Shown piece by piece: positions 39,767-48,928 of a DNA stretch of 64,000 nucleotides (the first letter of the stretch is position 1; the number at the start of each line of letters is the position of its first letter). The notes under the pieces are model-generated. The model had not been told where the DNA came from and did not search any database. It saw nothing but the letters and a program-made list of their open reading frames with translations. A program made the position numbers and the translations under genes. Source of the DNA: an alpha proteobacterium SCGC AAA536-K22 (GTDB taxonomy: Bacteria; Pseudomonadota; Alphaproteobacteria; Puniceispirillales; Marisalimonadaceae); contig ATWQ01000006.1 of NCBI GenBank assembly GCA_000421325.1, positions 35,516 through 99,515 on the forward strand, in the 5' to 3' direction.

Positions 39767-40330
39767 ATGACTGCCTATTCCTTCTCACCTACATTAGTTC
39801 TCAACGCGGATTATCAACCTTTGAGTTATTTCCCTTTATCGCTTTGGTCGTGGCAGGATACAATCAAAGCCGTATTTCTAGATAGAGTAAACATTGTTTC
39901 AGAATATGACGAAGTAGTAAGATCACCCGGGTTTTCAATGAAAGTACCTAGCGTTATTTCTTTAAAAGAATACGTAAAAAATCAAAAATCTCCTGTTTTT
40001 ACAAGATTTAATGTTTTTTTAAGAGATAGATTTTCCTGTCAATATTGTGGATCAGTTAAACAATCACATGATTTAACTTTTGATCATGTAATACCAAGGT
40101 CTTTAGGTGGAAGAACTAATTGGAATAATGTAGTTGCCGCCTGTAGGCCGTGTAATTTTAAAAAAGGGAGCAAGCGATCCAAGGAAATTAATATGTTTCC
40201 TATAATAAAGCCTGAAGCACCATCAACTAATTTACTAAAAAAGAATGGTAGATATTTCCCCCCAAATTATTTACACGAATCTTGGCGTGATTTTTTATAC
40301 TGGGATACGGAATTAGAAAGTAATAATTGA
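39767..40330 (+). CDS. HNH endonuclease domain protein
   Basis: Contains a zinc-HNH fold: CQYCG, then LTFDHVIPRSLGG with the catalytic His, NNVVAACRPCN with the second CxxC and the Asn. The N-terminus (TLVLNADYQPLSYFPLSLWSWQ, cited here as a short family marker in two pieces, LVLNADYQPLSY and LSLWSWQ) is typical of a conserved stand-alone HNH family in alphaproteobacteria. It is not linked to restriction or phage genes, so a housekeeping DNA role is more likely. Confidence 0.88.
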   Translation: MTAYSFSPTLVLNADYQPLSYFPLSLWSWQDTIKAVFLDRVNIVSEYDEVVRSPGFSMKVPSVISLKEYVKNQKSPVFTRFNVFLRDRFSCQYCGSVKQSHDLTFDHVIPRSLGGRTNWNNVVAACRPCNFKKGSKRSKEINMFPIIKPEAPSTNLLKKNGRYFPPNYLHESWRDFLYWDTELESNN

Positions 40331-40344
40331 AGAATTTATAATTT

Positions 40345-40869
40345 TCATATTTTTTCTGAAATTTTAATAGCAGTTCTACAACCTAGCTGAACTATAGTTT
40401 TCATCACATCAAATCCGGGTGCATTTTCTCCATCGTGTTCAACTCCTGTTTCAAGATGGTCAAGTTCATCATCTCTGAACTTCATTAATGTGGATTTAAG
40501 TTTTTTATGTTTATTATCTAAAATTTCAGCTTGCTTCGCATAATGTTCTCCAATAACTTCTTCAACGGCTATTGTACAAGCCATAGCAGCTTTTTCACCC
40601 ATTATCGCACTTGCAACGCCTAGGCCAAAACCCATGACATTCCAAAGAGGAAGAAGGGCGGTTGGTCTGGTATCGTTTTCTACTAGCAGATGATTAAATG
40701 TATTTAGGTGTTCTTGTTCTTGATCTTTCATATGTTGAATAGTAGGGCCAACAGGAGTGTTTTTTAGAACAGCCAACTGTCCGTCATATATCTTGGCTGC
40801 GGCTGTCTCTCCAGCGTGATCAACCCTTAAAATAGAATCAATCTGATGTTTACTTAAACTTTTTTGCAT
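40345..40869 (-). CDS. coq7: Demethoxyubiquinone hydroxylase Coq7
   Basis: Di-iron hydroxylase of ubiquinone synthesis. The ligand pattern is E-x6-Y and ExxH repeats: RVDHAGETAAAKIY, KDQEQEHL, AVEEVIGEHY and DDELDHLETG. The ATG at 40869, right after the dsbB stop and preceded by AAGG, is chosen over an in-frame start inside dsbB. 174 residues, full length. Last gene of a yqaA-dsbB-coq7 run. Confidence 0.94.
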   Translation of the reverse strand: MQKSLSKHQIDSILRVDHAGETAAAKIYDGQLAVLKNTPVGPTIQHMKDQEQEHLNTFNHLLVENDTRPTALLPLWNVMGFGLGVASAIMGEKAAMACTIAVEEVIGEHYAKQAEILDNKHKKLKSTLMKFRDDELDHLETGVEHDGENAPGFDVMKTIVQLGCRTAIKISEKI

Positions 40870-40871
40870 AT

Positions 40872-41345
40872 TTATAAACCTTTTTTCATTAAAAAAACAC
40901 TTACTATTAAAAACATAAGAAATGACATTAGTGCATTCCAACCAGCTAATGACAAACCTAATATTTTGAACATTACTTCATCACATTTAATTGGGGACTT
41001 GTTTAATAGATATTTAAGTAGATCTTTTGAAAAATCAATACTTGAAGAACATTCATCAGGTCCACTCCAGAAATTCATTTCGATTCCAAAATGATACAAT
41101 CCAGCAACTGAACTCGCAATCCAAGTTATTGAAAGCCCTATTAGGATAAATTTATTGACTAAAAATTTTTTTTCGTGAATAAAAATTGCAATTAAACTGT
41201 AAAAAATAATTAGGGCGTGAAACCACCTCTGAGTGATGCATAAATCGCATGGAAATGCATCATGAAAATACTCTAAATAAAAAGCAGATAAAAGCATTGA
41301 AGAAGATATTAAAAAAGATATTTTAAAAATATAATTCATTAACAT
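40872..41345 (-). CDS. dsbB: Disulfide bond formation protein DsbB-like
   Basis: Inner-membrane quinone-linked oxidant of DsbA-type proteins. Four hydrophobic segments. The first periplasmic cysteine pair is CDLC (about residues 33-36) and a second pair is DECSSS with IKCDEV in the following loop, as in DsbB. 157 residues. It starts directly at the end of the YqaA gene. DsbA is not in the window. Confidence 0.9.
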   Translation of the reverse strand: MLMNYIFKISFLISSSMLLSAFYLEYFHDAFPCDLCITQRWFHALIIFYSLIAIFIHEKKFLVNKFILIGLSITWIASSVAGLYHFGIEMNFWSGPDECSSSIDFSKDLLKYLLNKSPIKCDEVMFKILGLSLAGWNALMSFLMFLIVSVFLMKKGL

Positions 41346-41945
41346 TTACAAAATATAAATCGAAAAAATTATAATTGCTATTCCTAAAATACTAGATGAA
41401 ATCAGAAGGTGTTTTTGTAAAAATAATAATGCTGGTTTGCCAAAAAATTTAACTAAATAAGCAACTAAAAAAAAACGAATACCTCTACCTAAAATAGACA
41501 TTAAAACAAAAGCAATTATGTTTACTTCAGCTATTCCACTTGTAATGGTTATAATTTTATAGGGCAGTGGTGTAAAAGCTCCCAAGAAAATAATTAACAT
41601 TCCATTTTGTTTATAAGCAAACTTGACAGTATTAAATTTTTCTTCAGTGAACCATGGAAAATATAGAAATAAATTTTCAATAGATGGCCCAATTAAGTAA
41701 CCTAAAAACCACCCGATGACGCCACCTATCACAGATCCAATTGTACAAATAAATGCAAATCTAAAAGCTTTTCTTGGAACAGCTAAAGTTAATCCTGCCA
41801 AAAATGGATCAACTGGTAGGGGAAAAATGATTGACTCAATCATAGAAATAAAGCCTAAAACTTTGTCAGCTAATGGTTTAACTGCATTCGTTTTAGCTTT
41901 TTCAATTAAGCTATTTATTATATTTTTACAGTAGTTAAAATTCAT
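41346..41945 (-). CDS. YqaA/DedA-family membrane protein
   Basis: VTT/SNARE-associated domain protein of 199 residues, with the conserved ESIIFPLPVDPFLAGL segment and G-x-x-x-G-rich helices (GSVIGGVIGWFLGYLIG). A lipid-flipping role is known for DedA relatives; the YqaA branch is not well studied. It is the first gene of the run with dsbB and coq7 and is divergent from the tRNA/cox region. Confidence 0.87.
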   Translation of the reverse strand: MNFNYCKNIINSLIEKAKTNAVKPLADKVLGFISMIESIIFPLPVDPFLAGLTLAVPRKAFRFAFICTIGSVIGGVIGWFLGYLIGPSIENLFLYFPWFTEEKFNTVKFAYKQNGMLIIFLGAFTPLPYKIITITSGIAEVNIIAFVLMSILGRGIRFFLVAYLVKFFGKPALLFLQKHLLISSSILGIAIIIFSIYIL

Positions 41946-42030
41946 AATTAATATGTCTTATTTATATCTTTTAATTTTCCTACATTGATATATATAATGT
42001 TTATTCAAGTATACTTATAATTAAAATATT

Positions 42031-42115
42031 GGGGATATGGTGAAATAGGTAAACACGCTGGTCTCAAAAACCAGTGCCGCAAGGCTTCCCGGTTCGATTC
42101 CGGGTATCCCTACCA
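42031..42115 (+). tRNA. tRNA-Leu (anticodon CAA)
   Basis: Complete cloverleaf of 85 bases with encoded CCA. Acceptor GGGGATA pairs with TATCCCT (one G-T), discriminator A. The anticodon stem CTGGT/ACCAG closes loop CTCAAAA, giving CAA for UUG codons. A long variable arm (GCCGCAAGGC) marks a class II tRNA, and the T arm is CCCGG-TTCGATT-CCGGG. It lies 114 bp before coxM, the left border of the CO/sulfur oxidation region. Confidence 0.96.
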
Positions 42116-42216
42116 AAATGGAAAAAATTAATTAATATGTGAAATTATTTCTCTTTGATTTATATTAAATTTATAGTAAATGTATTACATTAGAATCATT
42201 TTAAATTAGATTTATT

Positions 42217-42224
42217 GGGAGGGA
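42217..42224 (+). promoter_or_regulatory. Strong coxM ribosome binding site
   Basis: GGGAGGGA ends five bases before the ATG at 42230. It excludes the in-frame TTG at 42215, which would lie upstream of the site. Confidence 0.75.
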
Positions 42225-42229
42225 TCTTT

Positions 42230-43084
42230 ATGATACCTAGCGCGTTTACGTTTTATAAACCAGATAATATAGAAAAAGCTGTATCTTTAATGTCAGATTT
42301 TGGGGATGAGGCAAGGGTTATAGCTGGGGGTCATAGTTTGATACCAGTTATGAAGCAAAGGTTAACAGATATTAAGCATTTAATAGATTTATCAGGTATT
42401 AATGAAATAAAAGGTATTGATATTACAGGTAACCAAATATCAATTGGTGCAATGACAACTCAAGTTGAATTAATTAACAATGAAGAATTATTTAAAAAGG
42501 CACCTATTATTAGGGAGGCCTCTCTACAAATAGCAGATCCTCAAGTCAGGAACTTAGGTACTATCGGGGGCAACGTAGCTAATGGTGATCCTGCTAATGA
42601 TATGCCAGGATTGATGCAACTACTAGATGCCACTTATAAACTAAGTGGAAAAAATGGTGTTCGTGAAGTAAAGGCTAGAGACTTTTATGAAGGTGCATAT
42701 TTTACTGCAAGAGATGACGATGAAATTCTTATTTCAATTTCATTTGAAGTACCATCTGGTGGGTATGCTTATGAAAAACAAAAAAGAAAAATTGGAGACT
42801 ATGCAACTGCAGCTGCTGGGGTTATTATAAGAGTTGAAAATAATAAATGTTCAAGTGCTTCAATTGCACTTACAAATTTGTCAGATACACCGGTATATTG
42901 TGATAAAGCAGTTGAAATCATCGTTGGAAAAGAAATCGACAACGACTTGTTAGATCAAGTTACTAAGGCTTGTGTTGATCAATCTGACCCAGTTGCAGAC
43001 CAAAGAGGTCCAGTTGAATTCAAAAAATATGTCGCTGGTATTGTAATTAAAAAAGCTCTTAATAGAGCTATCGAAAGAAGTTAA
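42230..43084 (+). CDS. coxM: Aerobic CO dehydrogenase, medium FAD subunit
   Basis: FAD-binding subunit passing electrons from the iron-sulfur subunit to the quinone pool. With the ATG at 42230, the two FAD loops are AGGHS at residues 32-36 and TIGGN at 111-115, the same numbering as in Oligotropha CoxM. 284 residues. First gene of coxMSLDEFG. A short leader of 114 bp separates it from tRNA-Leu. Confidence 0.96.
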   Translation: MIPSAFTFYKPDNIEKAVSLMSDFGDEARVIAGGHSLIPVMKQRLTDIKHLIDLSGINEIKGIDITGNQISIGAMTTQVELINNEELFKKAPIIREASLQIADPQVRNLGTIGGNVANGDPANDMPGLMQLLDATYKLSGKNGVREVKARDFYEGAYFTARDDDEILISISFEVPSGGYAYEKQKRKIGDYATAAAGVIIRVENNKCSSASIALTNLSDTPVYCDKAVEIIVGKEIDNDLLDQVTKACVDQSDPVADQRGPVEFKKYVAGIVIKKALNRAIERS

Positions 43085-43100
43085 ATCTAGGAGGATTAAA

Positions 43101-43604
43101 ATGGAAAAAATAAATGTTTCCATGAAAGTTAATGGAAAAGAAGAAAGTTTAACAGTTGAGCCGAGAACCCTATTAGTTCACGCATTAAGAGAGCATTTAG
43201 AATATACTGGAGCTCACATCGGCTGTTCATCATCTCACTGCGGTGCTTGCACAATAGATATGAATGGTAAATCGGTTAAGTCTTGTACGGTCTTCGCGCC
43301 TCAAGCTGAAGGTGCTGAAATTTTAACAGTAGAAGGTATAGGTTCACCTGACAAGCTTCACGCACTTCAAGAAATGTTTAAAGAGCATCATGGTTTGCAA
43401 TGTGGATATTGTACTCCTGGAATGATAATGAGATCATATAGGTTTTTACAAGAGAACCCTAATCCAACTGAAGAAGAAGTTAGATTTGGTATTTCTGGAA
43501 ATTTGTGTAGATGCACAGGCTATCAAAATATTGTAAAATCAATAATGGCCGCTGCTAGTAAAATTAGAGATGAAGCAAACGTTGAAAAAAAGGAAATTGC
43601 ATAA
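43101..43604 (+). CDS. coxS: Aerobic CO dehydrogenase, small [2Fe-2S] subunit
   Basis: Carries both iron-sulfur clusters. The plant-ferredoxin-type cluster is bound by Cys42, 47, 50 and 62. The helical-domain cluster is bound by Cys101, 104, 136 and 138 (CGYC and CRC). The spacing matches Oligotropha CoxS apart from one residue. AGGAGG precedes the ATG. Its stop overlaps the coxL ATG by one base (TAATG), implying coupled translation. Confidence 0.97.
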   Translation: MEKINVSMKVNGKEESLTVEPRTLLVHALREHLEYTGAHIGCSSSHCGACTIDMNGKSVKSCTVFAPQAEGAEILTVEGIGSPDKLHALQEMFKEHHGLQCGYCTPGMIMRSYRFLQENPNPTEEEVRFGISGNLCRCTGYQNIVKSIMAAASKIRDEANVEKKEIA

Positions 43605-46027
43605 TGGATGACGTAAAAATACCATCAAGTGAAGAAAGAAAAAGTGCTTTAAGTGGTCTTGGAACTTCAAGGAAGCGAGTTGAAGATGCTCGTTTTACTC
43701 AAGGTAAGGGCAATTATGTAGATGATATTAAACTTAAGGGTATGTTATTCGGCGATTTTGTTAGATCCCCAGTTGCTCATGCTAGAGTTAAGAATATTGA
43801 TACAAGCGCTGCATTAGCATTGCCTGGTGTGCATGCTGTTTTAACTGCAGCTGACTTAGAGCCTTTGGGATTACACTGGATGCCAACATTAGCTGGTGAT
43901 AAGCAAATGGTTCTTGCAGACGGTAAAGTTCTTTTCCAAGGTCAAGAAGTGGCTTTTGTTGTTGGAGATGATAGGTATGCTGTAGCTGACGGTGTGTCTC
44001 TGGTTGAAGTTGAATATGATGAGTTACCTGTTGTAACTGACCCTTTTAAGGCTGAATTGAAAGATGCACCTATTTTAAGAGAAGATATAGCTGATCAAAA
44101 AGAGGGTGCTCATGGTGCACGAAGGCATCCTAATCACATATTTACTTGGGAAGCAGGAGAAAAGGAAGAAACTAATAAAGTTCTAGATGAAGCAGAAGTT
44201 GTTGCCGATGAAATGGTCTATTATCATAGAACGCACCCTTGTCCACTTGAAACTTGTGGTTGCGTAGCTTCAATGGACAAAGTTAACGGTAAACTTACTG
44301 TCTGGGGTACTTTTCAAGCTCCACATGCTGTGAGAACGGTCGCATCTCTCATTTCAAGTATTCCTGAACATAACATTAGAATTATTTCTCCTGACATTGG
44401 TGGAGGATTTGGAAATAAAGTTGGCGTCTACCCTGGTTATATTTGTTCAATTGTAGCTTCTATTGTAACTGGAGTACCAATTAAGTGGGTAGAAGATAGA
44501 ATGGACAATTTAATGGCTACAGCTTTTGCCAGAGATTATTGGATGCATGGCAAGATATCAGCTACTAAGGATGGAAAAATTACCGGGTTATGGTGTCACA
44601 CAACAGCTGATCATGGAGCATTTGATGCATGTGCCGATCCGACTAAGTTTCCTGCTGGATTTATGAATATTTGTACTGGTTCGTACGATATTCCTGTTGC
44701 TTATTTAGCTGTTGATGGTGTTTACACTAATAAGGCTCCTGGTGGCGTTGCCTACAGATGCTCATTTAGAGTAACTGAAGCTTCATATTTTATAGAAAGA
44801 ATGATAGAAGTTCTTGCCTCAAAGTTAGGAATGGACTCCGCTGAGCTTCGATCTAAAAACTTTATTAAAAAAGAGCAATTCCCCTATACTTCTGCTCTTG
44901 GTTGGGAATATGATTCAGGTGATTATCATCAAGCTTGGGAAAAAGCTATGACATCAGTGAATTATAAACAATTAAGAGAAGATCAGAAAAAACAACTTCA
45001 ATTATTTAAAGAAGGCAAATCACGTAAATTGATGGGTATTGGTCTTAGTCACTTTACAGAAATAGTTGGTGCTGGCCCCGTTAAAAATTGTGATATTCTT
45101 GGACTAGGAATGTTTGATGCTTGTGAAATTAGGATTCATCCAACAGGCTCAGCAATAGCAAGACTAGGTACAATTTCTCAAGGTCAAGGTCATGCAACCA
45201 CATTTGCTCAAATTTTAGCGTCTGAAATTGGTATTCCGGCATCTGATATTACTCTTGAAGAAGGTGATACAGATACAGCTCCTTACGGCTTAGGAACCTA
45301 TGGATCACGTTCTACTCCTGTTGCTGGAGCAGCTACTGCAATGGCTGGTAGAAAAATAAGAGCTAAGGCGCAAATGATCGCTGCATATTTACTAGAAGTT
45401 CACGATGATGACGTAGAATGGGATGTTGATAGATTTTCAGTTAAAGGCGCACCTGAAAAGTTTAAAACTATGAAGGAGATTGCATTTGCTTCTTACAATC
45501 AGGCGATCCCTGGTGTTGAACCCGGTTTAGAAGCTGTTAGTTATTATGATCCTCCAAATATGACTTATCCAAATGGTGCTTATGTAGTTGTTATGGAAAT
45601 TGACGTAGATACAGGAGTTAGTGATATTAAAAAGGTTTACGCTCTTGACGATTGTGGCACCAGAATTAACCCCATGATTATCGAAGGTCAAGTTCATGGT
45701 GGTTTAACAGAAGCCCTAGCTATATCCATGGGACAGGAAATTGCGTACGATGAGCAAGGAAATGTTATGACTGGGACTTTAATGGACTTTTTTATTCCGA
45801 CTGCTTGGGAAACACCAACTTATGAAACTGATTATACAGAAACGCCAAGCCCGCATCATCCTATTGGTGCAAAGGGTGTAGGAGAAAGTCCTAATGTTGG
45901 AGGTGTGTCTGCTTTTTCAAATGCTGTACATGATGCTTTTAAACCTTTTGGATTAACTCAAGCACATATGCCACATGATCATTGGAGAGTTTGGAAAATT
46001 GCTAAAGATTTAGGCCTTCACAATTAG
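43604..46027 (+). CDS. coxL: Aerobic CO dehydrogenase, large Mo-Cu subunit, form I
   Basis: Catalytic subunit oxidising CO to CO2. The active-site loop is AYRCSFR (residues 383-389) with Cys386 as copper ligand; this is the form I signature, distinct from the AYRGAGR of form II. The base Glu761 lies in KGVGES. Both residues are two lower than Cys388 and Glu763 of Oligotropha, so the chain is colinear. 807 residues. Base composition looks richer in G+C than the flanking coxE-F genes, probably codon selection in an abundant enzyme. Confidence 0.97.
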   Translation: MDDVKIPSSEERKSALSGLGTSRKRVEDARFTQGKGNYVDDIKLKGMLFGDFVRSPVAHARVKNIDTSAALALPGVHAVLTAADLEPLGLHWMPTLAGDKQMVLADGKVLFQGQEVAFVVGDDRYAVADGVSLVEVEYDELPVVTDPFKAELKDAPILREDIADQKEGAHGARRHPNHIFTWEAGEKEETNKVLDEAEVVADEMVYYHRTHPCPLETCGCVASMDKVNGKLTVWGTFQAPHAVRTVASLISSIPEHNIRIISPDIGGGFGNKVGVYPGYICSIVASIVTGVPIKWVEDRMDNLMATAFARDYWMHGKISATKDGKITGLWCHTTADHGAFDACADPTKFPAGFMNICTGSYDIPVAYLAVDGVYTNKAPGGVAYRCSFRVTEASYFIERMIEVLASKLGMDSAELRSKNFIKKEQFPYTSALGWEYDSGDYHQAWEKAMTSVNYKQLREDQKKQLQLFKEGKSRKLMGIGLSHFTEIVGAGPVKNCDILGLGMFDACEIRIHPTGSAIARLGTISQGQGHATTFAQILASEIGIPASDITLEEGDTDTAPYGLGTYGSRSTPVAGAATAMAGRKIRAKAQMIAAYLLEVHDDDVEWDVDRFSVKGAPEKFKTMKEIAFASYNQAIPGVEPGLEAVSYYDPPNMTYPNGAYVVVMEIDVDTGVSDIKKVYALDDCGTRINPMIIEGQVHGGLTEALAISMGQEIAYDEQGNVMTGTLMDFFIPTAWETPTYETDYTETPSPHHPIGAKGVGESPNVGGVSAFSNAVHDAFKPFGLTQAHMPHDHWRVWKIAKDLGLHN

Positions 46028-46045
46028 TCTAGCTGATAAATAAAT

Positions 46046-46915
46046 ATGCAATGGCAAGATATTAAGAAGTGTCTATATAATCTAGATTATATAGCATCAG
46101 ATGAGCTAGCTATGAGTATTCATATAGCTAAAAATCTAGGTAGACCCTTATTATTAGAAGGTGAGGCAGGTATTGGAAAAACTGCCTTAGCCATTGCATT
46201 ATCTGAATTATATGAAACAAATCTTATAAGATTGCAATGTTACGAAGGACTTGATTCAGCATCAACAATTTATGAATGGAATTATCAAAAACAATTACTT
46301 GCCATTCGATCTAACGAAAATAAAAGTAACGATAAAATAAATATTGATAACTTTATATTTTCTAGAGATTTTCTTTTGGAAAGACCCCTGTTGAAGGCAA
46401 TTACCCAAAAGAAAGCACCTGTTTTACTCATTGATGAAATCGACAGAGCTGATGAAGAGTTTGAAGCTTATCTCTTAGAAATTTTATCAGAGTACCAGGT
46501 TTCCATTCCTGAATTTGGAACAATAAAAGCTGTTTCAAAGCCAATTGTTATAATAACGTCTAACAGTACTAGAGATTTATCAGATGCGTTGAGAAGAAGG
46601 TGTATTTATAATTATGTGTACTATCCAAAAAAGGAATTAGAACTTCAAATATTACAAAAAAAAATGCCTAACATTGAAACTGAATTAGCAAGACAAATAG
46701 TAAGTTTTGTTCAAAACTTAAGAATCGAAGATTTAGAAAAAAAACCTGGTATAGCAGAAACTCTAGATTGGGCAGCTGCTATATCAGGATTAGGATTAAA
46801 AGATTTATCTGAAAATCACAAAATTTTACACTCAACCTTAGTCTGCTTATTAAAGACAGAAAGTGATAAAGCTACGGTTTCTTTGGAAACAAGTCAGAAA
46901 TTAGCTAAAGTTTAA
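46046..46915 (+). CDS. coxD: CoxD, MoxR-type AAA+ ATPase for active-site assembly
   Basis: AAA+ chaperone that in Oligotropha is needed to build the sulfur-copper part of the CO dehydrogenase active site. Walker A GEAGIGKT (residues 39-46), Walker B LIDEIDRAD, sensor region IITSNSTRDL and an arginine-rich DALRRRC. 289 residues, typical CoxD. It works with the VWA protein encoded next; one base separates them. Confidence 0.93.
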   Translation: MQWQDIKKCLYNLDYIASDELAMSIHIAKNLGRPLLLEGEAGIGKTALAIALSELYETNLIRLQCYEGLDSASTIYEWNYQKQLLAIRSNENKSNDKINIDNFIFSRDFLLERPLLKAITQKKAPVLLIDEIDRADEEFEAYLLEILSEYQVSIPEFGTIKAVSKPIVIITSNSTRDLSDALRRRCIYNYVYYPKKELELQILQKKMPNIETELARQIVSFVQNLRIEDLEKKPGIAETLDWAAAISGLGLKDLSENHKILHSTLVCLLKTESDKATVSLETSQKLAKV

Positions 46916-46916
46916 T

Positions 46917-48110
46917 ATGCTTAAACCTACAAAATTTTTGATACGATCATCTAAAACTTCTAGGTTGTTAGATTTCAATCATCATATGTTTGGTCATGGT
47001 TTTAACACCTCTTTTGACCAAGCAACTCAGTCGCTTGAAGGTTTACAACATATTGATTTATCAAAGATACAAGAATGGAAGAATGCACTAAAATCTATAT
47101 ACTGTTATAATTTTGACACTTTTGAAAAATTTGATGAACTGTTTGATTCTTTCTGGACAAACGAAGGAAGAAAAAAAACAACCGTTCAAAGACAAAATAA
47201 CAATAAAAATAATAAAACTATTAACACCAGAAGTATTTTAGCTCCCCCAGAGCAAGGAACACTTGATAATGATTCAACAAATAAATCTATGACTAATAAC
47301 GAAAATAATATGGAGGTCTCTAGTAACGCAGTATCTAAAATAACAGCAAGTTTTATAGAAAACAAAAAGAAAACAGATTTAAAAGAGCTAATTGATACTG
47401 ACTTACAAAAAAGAATTCATTCGGCTGTTTTGAAAATTGCAAAATCAATTAAACATAAAAGATCAAGACGATTACTAGCAGATAGAAAAGGCGCTAAATT
47501 AGATTTAAGGAAAATTGTAAGTAAATCGCTAGCTTATGAAGGTTGTCCTATTAAGCTATATAAAAAAAGTAAGCCTAAAAAGCCAATGAGAATAGTAAGC
47601 ATATTAGATATATCTGGCTCTATGAAAGTATATAGTCAAATTTTCTTAACATTTGTTAAAGGCTTGGTAGGCGTAGATCAATCTGCAGATGTATTTTTGT
47701 TCCATACTAGATTGATGAGAGTTACAGAATATCTTAAAGAAAATGACACGCTAAATGCTGTTAATAGAATTTCCTTACTTACAGAAGGGTTTTCTGGTGG
47801 TACCAAAATAGGAAAGTCGTTAAAAGAGTTCAATAATATTTATTCAAAAAATAATGTTAATGGTAGAACAGTTGTTATAATTATTTCGGATGGTTATGAT
47901 ACAGGTAATCCTAAAATTGTTTCGCAAGAGCTTGAAAAGTTAAAAAAAAGAAATTGTAAAATAATTTGGCTAAATCCTCTTCTCGGATGGGAGAATTATG
48001 AACCAGTTGCTTCAAGCATGAAAGAAGCATCCCCTTATCTAGATTTATTTGCACCTTGCAGCACTATTGAAGATTTAGAGAATTTAGAAAAAGAGTTATG
48101 CATAATATGA
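46917..48110 (+). CDS. coxE: CoxE, von Willebrand A domain protein
   Basis: Partner of CoxD in copper/sulfur insertion. The C-terminal VWA domain has the MIDAS motif DISGS (Asp231, Ser233, Ser235) and a later TEGFSGGTKIG with the MIDAS threonine, plus ISDGYDTG. The middle part (about residues 90-150) is low-complexity, Asn- and Lys-rich. 397 residues. Its stop overlaps the coxF start as ATGA. Confidence 0.92.
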   Translation: MLKPTKFLIRSSKTSRLLDFNHHMFGHGFNTSFDQATQSLEGLQHIDLSKIQEWKNALKSIYCYNFDTFEKFDELFDSFWTNEGRKKTTVQRQNNNKNNKTINTRSILAPPEQGTLDNDSTNKSMTNNENNMEVSSNAVSKITASFIENKKKTDLKELIDTDLQKRIHSAVLKIAKSIKHKRSRRLLADRKGAKLDLRKIVSKSLAYEGCPIKLYKKSKPKKPMRIVSILDISGSMKVYSQIFLTFVKGLVGVDQSADVFLFHTRLMRVTEYLKENDTLNAVNRISLLTEGFSGGTKIGKSLKEFNNIYSKNNVNGRTVVIIISDGYDTGNPKIVSQELEKLKKRNCKIIWLNPLLGWENYEPVASSMKEASPYLDLFAPCSTIEDLENLEKELCII

Positions 48111-48898
48111 CAAATAATGAAGGAAAGTTAAATTTTGAAAATGTTTTGGCAACTCTTGAAAAAAAGGGATCTTCTTTTGTAATAGCCACTGTAATTAGAA
48201 CTATGTCATCAACTGCTGCAAAACCTGGCATGAAAGCAATAATATCAAATAAAGGTGAAATATTATCAGGTTGGCTTGGAGGTGGATGTGTAACCAATGC
48301 TGTGCGTAATACAGCTTTAGAAACATTAAACTTAAAAAAACCAAAATTAGTTGTCTTAAGTCCAGATGATATAAAAGAAGATTTAGACGAATTTAAAAAT
48401 GATCAAACTTTTCATAAAAAAAATTATTGTCCTAGTGAAGGTTCAATGGATATTTTTGTTGAGCCTTTTTATCCCAAGTCAGAATTGATAATTTACGGTG
48501 ACACGCCAATTGCAAATGAATTAGTTAAGTTTGGAGAGAAATATAGCTTTAATGTAGTAAATGTTAAAAACTTTCAAGATGTAGAGAATTATAATTTAAA
48601 TAAATTTTCTGAGAAATTTGTTGTTATAGCTACTCAGGGGAATTCAGACTTAGTCGCAATAACAGAATCACTAAAAATAAAAGCAACCTACATAGGTCTT
48701 GTAGCGAGCAAAAAAAAATTTCAGGCTTTAAAAAAGAAAATAACAGATGACGGTATATCACAAGAAAAATTAAAAGATATAATTTGTCCTGCAGGAATTT
48801 TTATCAATGCTATTATGCCTGAGGAAGTAGCCTTATCAATTTTTGCTGAAATAATTGAGTTAAAAAGATCTGGTAAAATAGGAAGTAAAAAATTTTAA
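48107..48898 (+). CDS. coxF: CoxF, XdhC-family maturation protein
   Basis: XdhC-like protein expected to bind molybdenum cofactor for CoxL. N-terminal SGWLGGGCVTNAV and GSMDIFVEPFY; C-terminal Rossmann part with YIGLVASKKKF and a closing CPAGIFINA region. ATG 48107 overlaps the coxE stop (ATGA) and is preferred to ATG 48098. About 263 residues. A second family member is encoded at 30.3-31.3 kb. Confidence 0.91.
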   Translation: MTNNEGKLNFENVLATLEKKGSSFVIATVIRTMSSTAAKPGMKAIISNKGEILSGWLGGGCVTNAVRNTALETLNLKKPKLVVLSPDDIKEDLDEFKNDQTFHKKNYCPSEGSMDIFVEPFYPKSELIIYGDTPIANELVKFGEKYSFNVVNVKNFQDVENYNLNKFSEKFVVIATQGNSDLVAITESLKIKATYIGLVASKKKFQALKKKITDDGISQEKLKDIICPAGIFINAIMPEEVALSIFAEIIELKRSGKIGSKKF

Positions 48899-48928
48899 AT
48901 AACAAATTTAAGTAAATCGGAGAAAATA

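Noticed and set aside
43604..46027. CoxL as a form II or xanthine-dehydrogenase-like large subunit
   Set aside because: The loop AYRCSFR with Cys386 is the form I signature, and the full assembly set coxDEFG is present.
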